NCBI GenBank assembly: GCA_002338515.1
Contig: DDIL01000042.1
Span: 1-17,520 of the forward strand
From: Glaciecola sp. UBA1851
GTDB lineage: Bacteria; Pseudomonadota; Gammaproteobacteria; Enterobacterales; Alteromonadaceae
DNA: 17,520 nucleotides
Direction: 5' to 3'
In this document: positions 7,466 through 16,044 of the stretch, in pieces
Layout of the letters: every line of letters starts with the position of its first letter
Numbering within the stretch: position 1 is the stretch's first letter
Made by a program: the position numbers and the translations under genes
Notes under the pieces: generated by a model
What the model saw: the letters and a program-made list of their open reading frames with translations, nothing else
What the model was told of the DNA's origin: nothing
The model's database searches: none

Positions 7466-7577
7466 CTAAGAGGTGGAATTGAAATATAATAATCTAATTG
7501 AAATTCCGCTGAATAAATATAAATGTTGCACACGCTTTACCCGCAGGATTCATTCTATACGCACTACACTCTTTGTT

Positions 7578-7615
7578 ACATGCTCTTGATGCAGAATACT
7601 GCATCAAGAGCATGT
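7578..7615. repeat. Perfect 17-bp inverted repeat with 4-nt loop (strong hairpin)
   Basis: ACATGCTCTTGATGCAG (7578-7594), loop AATA, then its exact reverse complement (7599-7615). It lies 60 bp beyond the stop of the minus-strand amidohydrolase gene, so it would fold in the 3' end of that mRNA. Neither side has a T-run, so it is not a standard intrinsic terminator. It may be a transcript 3' stabiliser, a Rho-linked end or a protein-binding palindrome. Confidence 0.8.
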
Positions 7616-7674
7616 GCCGCATTCGTGAAGCACATAGGAGGGAATAAAATTTATACAGAAAATGTTAATTGGCC

Positions 7675-10600
7675 CTAGTGTACCCAGTGATACAGGTGAG
7701 CTTTTTCTTCTAGGTTTTGTCTAGTGTTTTCTGGCATAAACAAATTGTTATTATTTTCAAAAAAGAAAGGAGCTCGCTTATCCTTGCTTCCCATTTCATT
7801 CATATTTTCGCTTATATATACATTTCCATTGATTATCACATGCGAAACAAACTCACTTCTTCTAATATCGGATAATACATCGCCATCTATAATCGCAATA
7901 TCTGCTAATTTACCCACCTCTATACTACCTATATGCTCGTTCATTCCTAGATGAATTGCACCATCAATAGTTGCCCCTCGAATAGCCTCAAATGGTGTAA
8001 AACCTCCTTGCGCCATAATCCACATTTCCCAATGCGCGCCCAAACCTTCTCTCTGTCCATGCGCACCAATCATAACTCTAACACCTTCATCTCTAAGAGT
8101 TTTAGCATATTTGGCAACTTCAATATGATTGTAATAATTTTCTGGTGCAGTTTGCCTTCTAATTGAACGCCTATCTACTAAAAATGATGGTGTATAACGC
8201 ATTAAACGTTCGTTTTTCCACACTTCGGTTGTGTCATAAAAGTAATATTCACCTGACATTCCACCAAATGACACTACAAAAGTAGGCGTATATCCAGAGT
8301 CTGTCGCTCGCCATAATTGCGTTACGTCATCATACGCTCTTGCTATAGGAATATTGTGTTCAAGGCCAGTATGACCGTCCACCAAAAAGCTCATATTTTG
8401 TTGAAATTTACCACCACCCTCGGGCATTACCATCATGTCGAGTTTCTTTGCTGCAACTAAGACTTTTTGTCGTTGATCTCGCCTAGGTTGGTTGTAACTT
8501 TTGACAGAAATAGCGCCTTTTTCTTTCATTCTTTGTACGTGGAAATATGCATCATCATAGTTCTCAACAATGGCTTTAAAACCCAATGCCTCCGCACCAT
8601 ACAAAATTGTTCCTGTAGAATAAATTCTTGGTGCAACTATTTTCCCAGCTCTCTGAAGTTCAGCAGCAGCCATTATTTCACTTGTATTATTTGAAGGGTC
8701 GTGAATGGTTGTTACACCAAAGGATAGATTAGAATACTGTATCCAGTTCTGTTGGGGAATGATTTGAGAAGTACCTTGTGAGCCGTGTGCATGAGCGTCT
8801 ATTAAGCCAGGAATAATTGTTTTGCCGTTGGTATCAATAATTTCCGCATTGCTTGGTACTTCTATTGTATCAATATCACCGACTGCAGTTATTTGATTCC
8901 CTTCTATCAGAACAACGGAGTTTTCAATTACTTCCTGTTGATTATTTGCATCTCTCATTGTTACTAATTTCCCACCCACTAATGCTTTTGTGCCTGTAGG
9001 TTTAGAAAAAGGCTGTTTAAAACTAACCTTAATACCTTTCTCAACTGGAGCGGGTAGATCATCGGGTGACTTATTAGCAACAAAATCGAATGCATCACCC
9101 AAATTTCTTTGATAGTAGACAGAGGCGTGTGACCAACCAACAGTACTGCTGTCGTCTCGCCATGTCATATAATTTCCTGCTCTCGCAGATAATTGCTTAA
9201 CAGGCAAGGACGTCATACTAGGGCTAATATTAAATGTTTTTCCATTTGTATTAAATGGTGCAGCATAAGTTTTAAACTGATGAACGAACGCTACCCATTT
9301 TCCATTTGGAGATAGTCTATATTCGCTAACTTTGTCACCACCGTTAAGGTGAACCTGTTTGTCTTTTCCGTTTAGATTAACACTTGAAAATCGTGTTTCT
9401 CTATAGTCTTTAAAGGCATTCTCAGTAAAGTAAATGCGTTCGTTATTTGAAGAGAAATGTGGTTCAAAACCACTATCAGACACTTTGGTAGCTAGTTCTT
9501 TATCAATATCTAATACATATAGCCCGGGCTCATTAGAATATTTAGGATCAAGTAAATAGCCGCCTGTTATTTTTCTATAAGTAATTAGTTTTGAGTCTAA
9601 AGAAAAGCTCGGTTCAATATAATGGCCAGGTTCTGTATTGACTATTTTACCTTTACCACCTTTAGCTGAGACGACCCTTATTGTTCCTAGATCTTGGTCA
9701 TTCCAGGTTGTGTAAACAATGCGTTTTCCGTTTGCTGAATAACGAGGATAATATTCGTCATGGTCGTTTTGTCTAGTTAATCGCTTAGTTTTACCTGACT
9801 TGATATTATATACATATAGTTTTCCTAGTGCTTGGAACAATACGGATTTGCCATCGGGAGAGCGCTGAGCCCAGCGAATCGCTCTCACCTCAAATTCATC
9901 AGGCGCGACGTTTACTTTGTATCTTAAGGCATCTGCATATCTTAGTGTTGTCTCTACTTCAACATCTAAGGTGGTCACATCTTTTGTTGTAAAGTTTAGT
10001 TTGTGAAACTTACCGCCCGTCCAAAAAACGATATTTTTAGAGTCAGGAGTCCAAGCAAAATAGGCAAAATACCCCTCGCTCCCAAACCCTTCTTGCATAT
10101 CTCTTTCTAAATCAAAAAATAGTGGCTCTTCTAATCCAGTTGCTAAATCTTTGGCAAACAACACGGTTTTGTTTTTTACTCGCTTTATAAAGGCTAAATA
10201 TTTACCATCAGGTGAGGGTGTTGGCACAATTGCTCCACCCGTTCCTGAAACAAAGCGTATTTCTTTACCGGTTTCTCTATCGTAACGCGTGATAGCAAAT
10301 ATCGATTTCAATGGATCTCTATTATATTCAAATCGAGAGCCTGGGCTAATATCGTGGGTAAAGTAAATGTATCTCCCGTCATGCGAAAAAGCTGGATCAG
10401 TAATATTTTGTTGTTCAACGTTACCATTTTCTCTCGCTTTAATAACCACGCCGGTTCCGCCTGAACGATGATATAGCCATATTTCACCTGCAGGTATAGA
10501 GCGTGATGAAACAATACCCTTATTAACAACAATATACTCGCCATCGGGACTAAATTTTGGAGAATGAATAAGGTTATTTTTTTCTTTGGTTACTTGTTGA

Positions 10601-11046
10601 AAGTTCTCTCCATTTGTATCCATTAGCCACACGTTTGACAGACCGTCGCGATCGGAAATAAACGCAATCTGTTTGCCATCAGGACTAAAGGTAGGGTGAA
10701 TATTCCAGGCAAAATCTTGCGTGAGTGCTTTTGCATTCCCGCCAGCAATATCAACAATAAAAATGTCGCCCAACATATCAAAAACAATACTTTTTCCATC
10801 TGGGGAAACATCTAAACTAGACCATGTTGTTTCTTTTGTCTTAATGGTAATTTTATTTAGCTGAAATGGTGGAGATAACACATCCCAGTTTTCTAAGTCT
10901 ACTTTTGAAGCTTCGTTTTGTTGTTGGGAAGGGGGAGGAGGAGTAAGTTTAGTGGCCTGTTGTGTATTATTGTTTGCGTAAACAAAGACCGTTATCACTA
11001 GTGATAGTAGTAAAAAACCTACTCTTAAAAATTGTACTATACGCAT
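7675..11046 (-). CDS. Secreted TolB-like beta-propeller / amidohydrolase fusion protein
   Basis: The protein has 1123 residues. The N-terminus, about 1-24, has a hydrophobic core ending in VYANN and fits a Sec signal peptide, so a periplasmic or extracytoplasmic location is likely. A Pro/Gln-rich linker (about 35-45) precedes some 600 residues with repeated PD40/TolB-type blades. These show the motif FSPDGKxIxFxS at 80s, 120, 165, 220, 278, 395, 436 and 578. Residues about 685-1085 are an amidohydrolase-superfamily domain: GLIDAHAHG (metal ligands His752 and His754), Lys849 in SVKSYN as a possible bridging lysine, GHTGLEH (His892, His897), GAHGQ, and the closing EVGKLADIAIIDGD beta-sandwich element. 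This fusion is a recognised family of uncharacterised amidohydrolases; the substrate is unknown, and peptide or cyclic amide hydrolysis is only a guess. Spacing to the upstream transglutaminase-like gene is 155 bp, so cotranscription is uncertain. The ribosome-binding site is weak (AAGAAA). Confidence 0.88.
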   Translation of the reverse strand: MRIVQFLRVGFLLLSLVITVFVYANNNTQQATKLTPPPPSQQQNEASKVDLENWDVLSPPFQLNKITIKTKETTWSSLDVSPDGKSIVFDMLGDIFIVDIAGGNAKALTQDFAWNIHPTFSPDGKQIAFISDRDGLSNVWLMDTNGENFQQVTKEKNNLIHSPKFSPDGEYIVVNKGIVSSRSIPAGEIWLYHRSGGTGVVIKARENGNVEQQNITDPAFSHDGRYIYFTHDISPGSRFEYNRDPLKSIFAITRYDRETGKEIRFVSGTGGAIVPTPSPDGKYLAFIKRVKNKTVLFAKDLATGLEEPLFFDLERDMQEGFGSEGYFAYFAWTPDSKNIVFWTGGKFHKLNFTTKDVTTLDVEVETTLRYADALRYKVNVAPDEFEVRAIRWAQRSPDGKSVLFQALGKLYVYNIKSGKTKRLTRQNDHDEYYPRYSANGKRIVYTTWNDQDLGTIRVVSAKGGKGKIVNTEPGHYIEPSFSLDSKLITYRKITGGYLLDPKYSNEPGLYVLDIDKELATKVSDSGFEPHFSSNNERIYFTENAFKDYRETRFSSVNLNGKDKQVHLNGGDKVSEYRLSPNGKWVAFVHQFKTYAAPFNTNGKTFNISPSMTSLPVKQLSARAGNYMTWRDDSSTVGWSHASVYYQRNLGDAFDFVANKSPDDLPAPVEKGIKVSFKQPFSKPTGTKALVGGKLVTMRDANNQQEVIENSVVLIEGNQITAVGDIDTIEVPSNAEIIDTNGKTIIPGLIDAHAHGSQGTSQIIPQQNWIQYSNLSFGVTTIHDPSNNTSEIMAAAELQRAGKIVAPRIYSTGTILYGAEALGFKAIVENYDDAYFHVQRMKEKGAISVKSYNQPRRDQRQKVLVAAKKLDMMVMPEGGGKFQQNMSFLVDGHTGLEHNIPIARAYDDVTQLWRATDSGYTPTFVVSFGGMSGEYYFYDTTEVWKNERLMRYTPSFLVDRRSIRRQTAPENYYNHIEVAKYAKTLRDEGVRVMIGAHGQREGLGAHWEMWIMAQGGFTPFEAIRGATIDGAIHLGMNEHIGSIEVGKLADIAIIDGDVLSDIRRSEFVSHVIINGNVYISENMNEMGSKDKRAPFFFENNNNLFMPENTRQNLEEKAHLYHWVH

Positions 11047-11201
11047 AAGTCATTTCTTTTATTTGTTATTGTAAATACAACCTTAATAACAACGACTAAT
11101 ATAAGCAAGTTTTTAGGAAACCTGCGATGGCTTAAAACGCACTTATTATGTTGTTCTACATATCAAAGGGGATGTTGCTTGTAAGCTTGTTCTCTTTACA
11201 T

Positions 11202-12209
11202 TTATAGCTGTGTAAGATCATATTGGCGGTTTAAAAGAGCCAAATTAGTTGAATCTGCGACTTCACCAATTGTATATTGGGCAGGGCCTGTTGGTTCTAA
11301 AAGTACATATTGCGTGCCATTATGAACAACCGTTGTTTCTTTGGGTTTTGCGGGCATGGCTAACGCTAACAGGGCATGGTCAGGAAGGTATACCATTTTC
11401 ACATCTATGTAGTCACTATAAGCTTTAAGAATTGCAGCCATTAAAGTTGCTTTACTGTCACAATCCCCTTGGTTATAAACCAGCAAATCTCGTGGAGAAA
11501 CAAACCCTGCGCCATTAGAATATAAACGGTTTTCAAGTCTACTATAAGGAATACTTTGAACCCAACTGAGCAGTATCCCAATAAACTCCCTTGTATCTCT
11601 ATTATTAATTTGCATCGCTTTGATTGCATCAACAATTGGCAGAAGAGCCTTGCGACTTAAATCACTATACCTTGCATGATCGTGTCGAATACCTAGCTGA
11701 CCAGTTGGGGAGGTGTAAGATGCTATAAAACTGCGTTCCCAATATCGTTGTTGCGCGTCTTTGTGAGTTTGTTTTAATTTTTTGAGTACTTGTTGAGCGT
11801 AGTTATTTTGTCGGCTTCTAACACTAAATGAAATACCATCGTGATTTCGAGTAATGTCAACATCAGCCCTTGTTGGGTCAACTTCGCTAGCTATTCTCAT
11901 TACTTCTGAATAAATAAAGTCTTGCAGGAGCTTTTCATTATAATTAGCGGGTGAATTTGGCATATTAGCTAATTCACCATTATTTAAATCAAACTTTAAT
12001 TTGTATTCAGTATCTTTATTTCGCCATTGGTAACTAAATGTTGTGTCACTGCCAGCATTAAATTTTTTATAAGAGAGTTGTTTTGCGTGTAATTGTGCAG
12101 AAAACGAAATAGACAGCGTAATAAGGGTAAAAGCCAAAATCATGAAATACCACTTTGGACTTATTGCAAGATAAGCGAGATTTTTCAGTTTATTAGATTT
12201 TTCAGACAT
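11202..12209 (-). CDS. Membrane-anchored transglutaminase-like (papain-fold) protein
   Basis: The protein has 335 residues. A short basic N-terminus and a hydrophobic segment (about 20-42, ending AQLHAK) indicate a signal anchor or late-cleaved signal peptide, with the rest in the periplasm. The C-terminal third carries a transglutaminase-like core: Cys250 in NQGDCDSKATLMAAIL, His278 in LPDHALLAL, and an acidic residue, Glu305, in YVLLEPTGP. These are in the order Cys-His-Asp/Glu and at the spacing seen in transglutaminase-like cysteine peptidases. The usual third residue is Asp, so Glu305 is a variant or a misassignment. The middle (about 45-200) has no family I recognise. It is read in the same direction as the amidohydrolase gene. 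Likely role is proteolysis or cross-linking at the cell envelope; the substrate is unknown. Confidence 0.75.
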   Translation of the reverse strand: MSEKSNKLKNLAYLAISPKWYFMILAFTLITLSISFSAQLHAKQLSYKKFNAGSDTTFSYQWRNKDTEYKLKFDLNNGELANMPNSPANYNEKLLQDFIYSEVMRIASEVDPTRADVDITRNHDGISFSVRSRQNNYAQQVLKKLKQTHKDAQQRYWERSFIASYTSPTGQLGIRHDHARYSDLSRKALLPIVDAIKAMQINNRDTREFIGILLSWVQSIPYSRLENRLYSNGAGFVSPRDLLVYNQGDCDSKATLMAAILKAYSDYIDVKMVYLPDHALLALAMPAKPKETTVVHNGTQYVLLEPTGPAQYTIGEVADSTNLALLNRQYDLTQL

Positions 12210-12363
12210 GTCTTATACTTCATGCAAAATGTTTAGAAACTATCGTTATCGGCTAAAATTAATAATAACTTAAGCTAATGGTGAACAAAAGTATCAGTTG
12301 AAAGACTGGTTTATTGGCTCTATTCGCGCGTTAATTTTTGCTTCATAATTTGAAACTTAAAGA

Positions 12364-12478
12364 CATTAACTTACCTATACACGCCATTCGAAAGCTTCGA
12401 ATTCATGGATGAATTCGCAGAGCGCCCATGGATGGGTTTACAGCGTCTTTCGAACTTACGTGTATAGGTAAGTTAATG
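12364..12478. repeat. 115-bp palindromic intergenic repeat element with 20-bp perfect terminal inverted repeats (MITE/REP-like)
   Basis: CATTAACTTACCTATACACG (12364-12383) is the exact reverse complement of 12459-12478. Just inside, TTCGAAAG (12387-12394) pairs with CTTTCGAA (12447-12454). The centre holds two further palindromes, each built on a CATGGATG core: CGAATTCATGGATGAATTCG (12398-12417) and CCCATGGATGGG (12425-12436). The whole could fold as a long stem with two small hairpins at the tip, or as a cruciform. It has no coding capacity. It lies 66 bp past the cysG stop, in the 335-bp gap 12210-12544, which otherwise shows no gene. Similar CATGGATG-containing intergenic repeats recur, from memory, in Alteromonadales genomes. 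Confidence 0.85.
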
Positions 12479-12544
12479 AGCGATTGAATTAAAACAATAG
12501 AGCTATTCAACCGCTTAGTTTTACTAAACGTCTATTTTAATATA

Positions 12545-13951
12545 TTAGCTATTAGATAAATTATCGGTCATATTGAACCAATTCAGTTGTTTGTGTAGTC
12601 TTACAACACCGCCTACAATAATGAGGGTAGGAGGCTTTAAATTGGCTGTTTCTGAGTTTGTAACAATGTTTGAAAGTGTCCCTGTTACTACTTTTTGATT
12701 CACTCTAGTTGCTGACTCTACTAAAGCAATGGGCATGTCTTTTGTCATGCCATGTTCAATTAGCTTGTCACAAATAATCGGTAATCCAGTTAGCCCCATA
12801 TAGAATACTAAAGTGTGATTAGGTTTAACTAGTGACGGCCAATCTAAGTCTATCGTGTTATTTCGAAGATGCCCTGTGGTAAAGGTAACAGACTGTGCGT
12901 GATCTCGATGTGTAAGAGGGATGCCCGCATAGCTTGAGGCTCCAGTTGCTGCTGTAATACCAGGGACAACTTGAAAATCAACACCTTCTTGAATAAGCGT
13001 TTGGATTTCTTCTCCACCTCTACCAAAAACGAAAGGGTCGCCACCTTTCAGTCTCACAACTCTATTTCCTTCTTTCGCTAAGCGTGCCAATAATTCATTA
13101 ATCTCTTCTTGAGGAATAGTGTGATTACTTTTTGCTTTGCCAACATAAATCTTTTCCGCATCCCTTCTAACCAACTCTAAAATATCTTTTGACACCAATC
13201 TATCATAGACGACTACGTCTGCCTTCTGCATTAGCCGCAGCGCTCTAAAAGTTAATAAGTCTGGATCTCCGGGCCCCGCACCAACTAAATAAACTTGCCC
13301 CGTAGGCTTTTCTCCAGCGGAATACTTATCGAGTGCAACATCAAGTTGAGATTCTGCTATATCCTTATTGCCCTGTAGAACATTTTCGCCAATATCACCA
13401 TCAAGCACTTCTTCCCAAAAATAGCGTCTGTCGGTCACGCTATTTAAAGCTTGTTTTACTTTTTTTCTAAACTTTTCAGAGAAGTTACCCAGTAACTTAA
13501 TATTAGTTGGGAGCACTGTTTCTAGCTTTTGGCGAATGTAACGAAGAAGAACCGGTGCAACACCGCCACTTGACATAGCAATAATGATTGGTGAGCGGTC
13601 AACAATTGAAGGAGTAATAAATTTACAAAGAGGTGTGTTATCCACCACATTTACTAGAATGCCCTTTGCAAAGGCTTCATCATGTATTTGTTTATTGATG
13701 TCTTCGTCATCAGTTGCAACAAAAACCATTTGTTTACCGTCTAAATCAGAAGAAACAAATTTTCGCTCGGATATATTGAGCAGACCTTCATTACCATAAC
13801 CTCTAACCGTGTCACTCACATATGGAGCCACAACATTCACTTTAGCAGGTGTTTTTAAAAGTAGTTCGCATTTTCTAGCCGCGACTTCACCGGCCCCTAC
13901 CACCAAACAATTAATGTGTTCAGCATCAATAAAAATAGGGAAATATTTCAT
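12545..13951 (-). CDS. cysG: Siroheme synthase CysG (uroporphyrinogen-III methyltransferase / precorrin-2 dehydrogenase / sirohydrochlorin ferrochelatase)
   Basis: The protein has 468 residues, close to the usual 457 or so of the fused enzyme. The N-terminal half (about 1-205) is the NAD-dependent dehydrogenase/ferrochelatase: VVGAGEVAARK Rossmann loop (17-27), Asp104 in NVVDN, and Ser128 in MSSGGVAP. These sit at the same numbers as the catalytic Asp104 and phosphoserine Ser128 of Salmonella CysG. The C-terminal half (about 217-460) is the SAM-dependent uroporphyrinogen-III C-methyltransferase: VGAGPGDPDLLT (223-234), VVYDRLVS with Asp250, LKGGDPFVFGRGGEE (301-315), and FYMGL. It makes siroheme from uroporphyrinogen III, the cofactor of sulfite and nitrite reductases. 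No such reductase is in the window. A purine-rich AAAGAGAA lies just before the ATG. A separate transcript from deaD is likely, because a terminator lies between them. Confidence 0.97.
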   Translation of the reverse strand: MKYFPIFIDAEHINCLVVGAGEVAARKCELLLKTPAKVNVVAPYVSDTVRGYGNEGLLNISERKFVSSDLDGKQMVFVATDDEDINKQIHDEAFAKGILVNVVDNTPLCKFITPSIVDRSPIIIAMSSGGVAPVLLRYIRQKLETVLPTNIKLLGNFSEKFRKKVKQALNSVTDRRYFWEEVLDGDIGENVLQGNKDIAESQLDVALDKYSAGEKPTGQVYLVGAGPGDPDLLTFRALRLMQKADVVVYDRLVSKDILELVRRDAEKIYVGKAKSNHTIPQEEINELLARLAKEGNRVVRLKGGDPFVFGRGGEEIQTLIQEGVDFQVVPGITAATGASSYAGIPLTHRDHAQSVTFTTGHLRNNTIDLDWPSLVKPNHTLVFYMGLTGLPIICDKLIEHGMTKDMPIALVESATRVNQKVVTGTLSNIVTNSETANLKPPTLIIVGGVVRLHKQLNWFNMTDNLSNS

Positions 13952-14026
13952 GTTCTCTTTGGCCTAATCATAATCTTGTAATGGTGTGCTTTAATCATTT
14001 GAGGTATTATTACATTTAATAGAAAC

Positions 14027-14064
14027 AAAAAAAGGAATAAAAATTTCAATTTTATTCCTTTTTG
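14027..14064 (-). terminator. Intrinsic terminator downstream of deaD
   Basis: AAAAAGGAATAAAA (14029-14042), loop of 7 nt, and TTTTATTCCTTTTT (14050-14063) form a perfect 14-bp stem. On the minus strand it is followed by a run of T residues (complement of the A-run at 14027-14033). It lies about 60 bp after the helicase stop and about 75 bp before the cysG start, so cysG needs its own promoter or readthrough. Confidence 0.85.
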
Positions 14065-14125
14065 GACTAAAGCGATTCTAACTGATTGAACCGTGATGTT
14101 AAATCGAATTAAGTATAATAGTTAA

Positions 14126-15841
14126 CTACTTCTTTTTTCTACGCTTTGGTGGCTCATCACTCCATTCACGTAAATTAAGTCTTTGGCCTGCCACGCGAGT
14201 TTTCTGCAAAGTCTCTTTAGTTTTATTTGGCATGCTGTCAGGTAAATCAACGAACGTAAAGTTGTCATGAATATCAATAGCACCAATATTTTTGCTACTC
14301 ATATCACCTTCGTTTGCGATTGCACCCACAATATTGCCAGGTTTAGCGCCGTGTACATAACCTACTTCTATCCTGAAACGCTTCATACCCTGTTCGGGCT
14401 TGCCTCTTGGTTTTGAAGGCCTTCTTTCGCGATTAGGTTCGCGCGAATTACGTTTTTCACCTTTGCCGCCACCACTTCTTTCTTTAAAAGAAGGTTTCGC
14501 ATGTACGTCTGGTCTGTCTGATTCGCTTAACAGTAAAGGCTCATCACCTTGAGCAACGCTAGCAAGCGCAGCCATTACTACCTCTGGAGAAGCTTCTGAC
14601 TCTTTAAGTATCGTGTCTATGATAGGCATATAAGATTCTATCTTATCGCTATTCATTGCTTCTAATACGTTTTTCTTGAATCGCCCAAGGCGCGATTCAT
14701 TTAATTCACTAATAGATGGAATATCCATAGCAGTGATTTGTTGTTTTGTTGCTTTTTCAATGGCAAATAACATACGTTTTTCACGGTGAGAGATAAATAA
14801 TATTGCATCCCCTTCGCGGCCAGCTCTGCCTGTACGTCCAATTCTATGAACATACGATTCGGTATCGTGAGGAACGTCAAAGTTAACAACATGACTAACA
14901 CGCTCGACATCTAGTCCACGAGCAACAACATCGGTTGCGACCAAAATGTCTATTTTGCCTTGTTTAAGTTTATCTACTGTTCGTTCTCTTGCTGCTTGTG
15001 CAATGTCACCATTAAGCGGTTCAACATCGTAACCACGCGCTGCAAGTTTATCGGCTAATTCAACGGTTGCCGTTTTGGTTCTGACAAACACTATAACGCC
15101 ATCGAATTCTTCTACTTCTAAAATTCTAGTCAAGGCTTCAAGTTTGTGATGACCCGCTACTTGACAATAGCGTTGCTTGATTGTGCTAGCAGTACTAACT
15201 TTCGATTCTATTTTGATATGTTTTGGGTTATTTAAATAACGTTCAGATATTTTCTTAATGACGGCAGGCATGGTTGCCGAAAATAATGCAGTTTGCTTAC
15301 TTTTTGGAGCATGACTTAAGATTAATTCAACATCGTCGATAAAACCCATGCGAAGCATTTCGTCTGCTTCATCAAGCACTAAGAAACTTAGTTTGTCTAG
15401 TTTCAGTGTTTTACGTTTTATATGGTCAATAATTCTGCCAGGTGTGCCTACAACAACTTGTACACCTCGTTTCAATTGACGGATTTGGTTATCGTATGAT
15501 TGACCACCGTATACGGGTAGGACGCGAATTTTTTTCGAAAAACTGGCATAAACTTGGAAAGCCTCTGCAACTTGTATTGCCAGTTCTCGTGTTGGAGCTA
15601 AGACTAAAAGCTGAGTGTGAGCTTCATCTGGGTTAATATTGGCTAACATGGGTAACGCAAATGCGGCAGTTTTGCCAGTACCCGTTTGGGCTTGGCCTAA
15701 TAAATCGTGGCCTTCTAATAATAGAGGTATGCTTTTGGCTTGGATTGGCGATGGTTTTTCGTAACCCACTTTCTCTATGGCCTGCAATATTTCGCTAGGC
15801 AAGTTGAAGTCGTTAAACGTAATGTCGACGCTGTCGGTCAT
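14126..15841 (-). CDS. deaD: DEAD-box ATP-dependent RNA helicase, DeaD/CsdA type
   Basis: The protein has 571 residues, a little shorter than E. coli DeaD (about 629). Helicase motifs in order: Q motif with Gln34 in PSPIQ, motif I AQTGTGKT (51-58), PTREL (83-87), GG doublet at 112-113, TPGR (133-136), DEAD (157-160), SAT (188-190), ATDVVARGLD (302-311) and HRIGRTGR (332-339). After the second RecA domain comes a helical region (about 365-440) like the CsdA dimerisation segment. A basic Gly/Arg/Lys linker (about 453-488) leads to a DbpA-type RNA-binding domain (about 490-556, with VGYVHGAKPGNIVGAIANEGDM). The end is a KRRKKK tail. It unwinds RNA duplexes and acts in ribosome assembly and mRNA turnover, especially in the cold. 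An AGGAA ribosome-binding site lies 6 nt before the ATG. It is divergent from prsT, with 203 bp between starts. Confidence 0.95.
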   Translation of the reverse strand: MTDSVDITFNDFNLPSEILQAIEKVGYEKPSPIQAKSIPLLLEGHDLLGQAQTGTGKTAAFALPMLANINPDEAHTQLLVLAPTRELAIQVAEAFQVYASFSKKIRVLPVYGGQSYDNQIRQLKRGVQVVVGTPGRIIDHIKRKTLKLDKLSFLVLDEADEMLRMGFIDDVELILSHAPKSKQTALFSATMPAVIKKISERYLNNPKHIKIESKVSTASTIKQRYCQVAGHHKLEALTRILEVEEFDGVIVFVRTKTATVELADKLAARGYDVEPLNGDIAQAARERTVDKLKQGKIDILVATDVVARGLDVERVSHVVNFDVPHDTESYVHRIGRTGRAGREGDAILFISHREKRMLFAIEKATKQQITAMDIPSISELNESRLGRFKKNVLEAMNSDKIESYMPIIDTILKESEASPEVVMAALASVAQGDEPLLLSESDRPDVHAKPSFKERSGGGKGEKRNSREPNRERRPSKPRGKPEQGMKRFRIEVGYVHGAKPGNIVGAIANEGDMSSKNIGAIDIHDNFTFVDLPDSMPNKTKETLQKTRVAGQRLNLREWSDEPPKRRKKK

Positions 15842-15907
15842 GGTATTTCCTGAATAAAATAAAGAACAATAGGCAAAGCAGAGAGGATGCGAAGGCCAAT
15901 AACGCGC

Positions 15908-15939
15908 ATAGTATACGGTAAATTATACTTATATACTAT
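15908..15939. promoter_or_regulatory. Inverted repeat ATAGTATA-N16-TATACTAT centred on a TATAAT box, upstream of deaD
   Basis: ATAGTATA (15908-15915) and TATACTAT (15932-15939) are exact reverse complements. The midpoint falls on a minus-strand TATAAT (15922-15927), a candidate -10 box for deaD about 80 bp before its ATG. No good -35 is seen at the normal spacing. A dyad over a -10 box could be an operator, or simply AT-rich DNA. Confidence 0.3.
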
Positions 15940-15988
15940 TAAACAAATTCACAAAGCTGTGTTTAAATAACGTGACGAGCGCGTTTTT

Positions 15989-16015
15989 TTGACTAAAATG
16001 TAAGCTAAGTAAAAT
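15989..16015 (+). promoter_or_regulatory. Possible sigma-70 promoter of prsT
   Basis: TTGACT (15989-15994) and TAAAAT (16010-16015) are good single boxes, but the 15-bp spacing is short. It lies about 30 bp before the ATG. No sigma-54 element was found in front of this gene. Confidence 0.3.
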
Positions 16016-16044
16016 GGATGTTAATTAATAAGGTATAAGGTCAT

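Noticed and set aside
7475..7507. GGAATT...AATTCC dyad in the intergenic region
   Set aside because: Six-base arms far apart in AT-rich DNA, no extension of pairing.
7724..8694. Several 71-76-codon plus-strand frames opposite the amidohydrolase domain
   Set aside because: Shadows of a well-supported coding region; none has a start signal or family resemblance.
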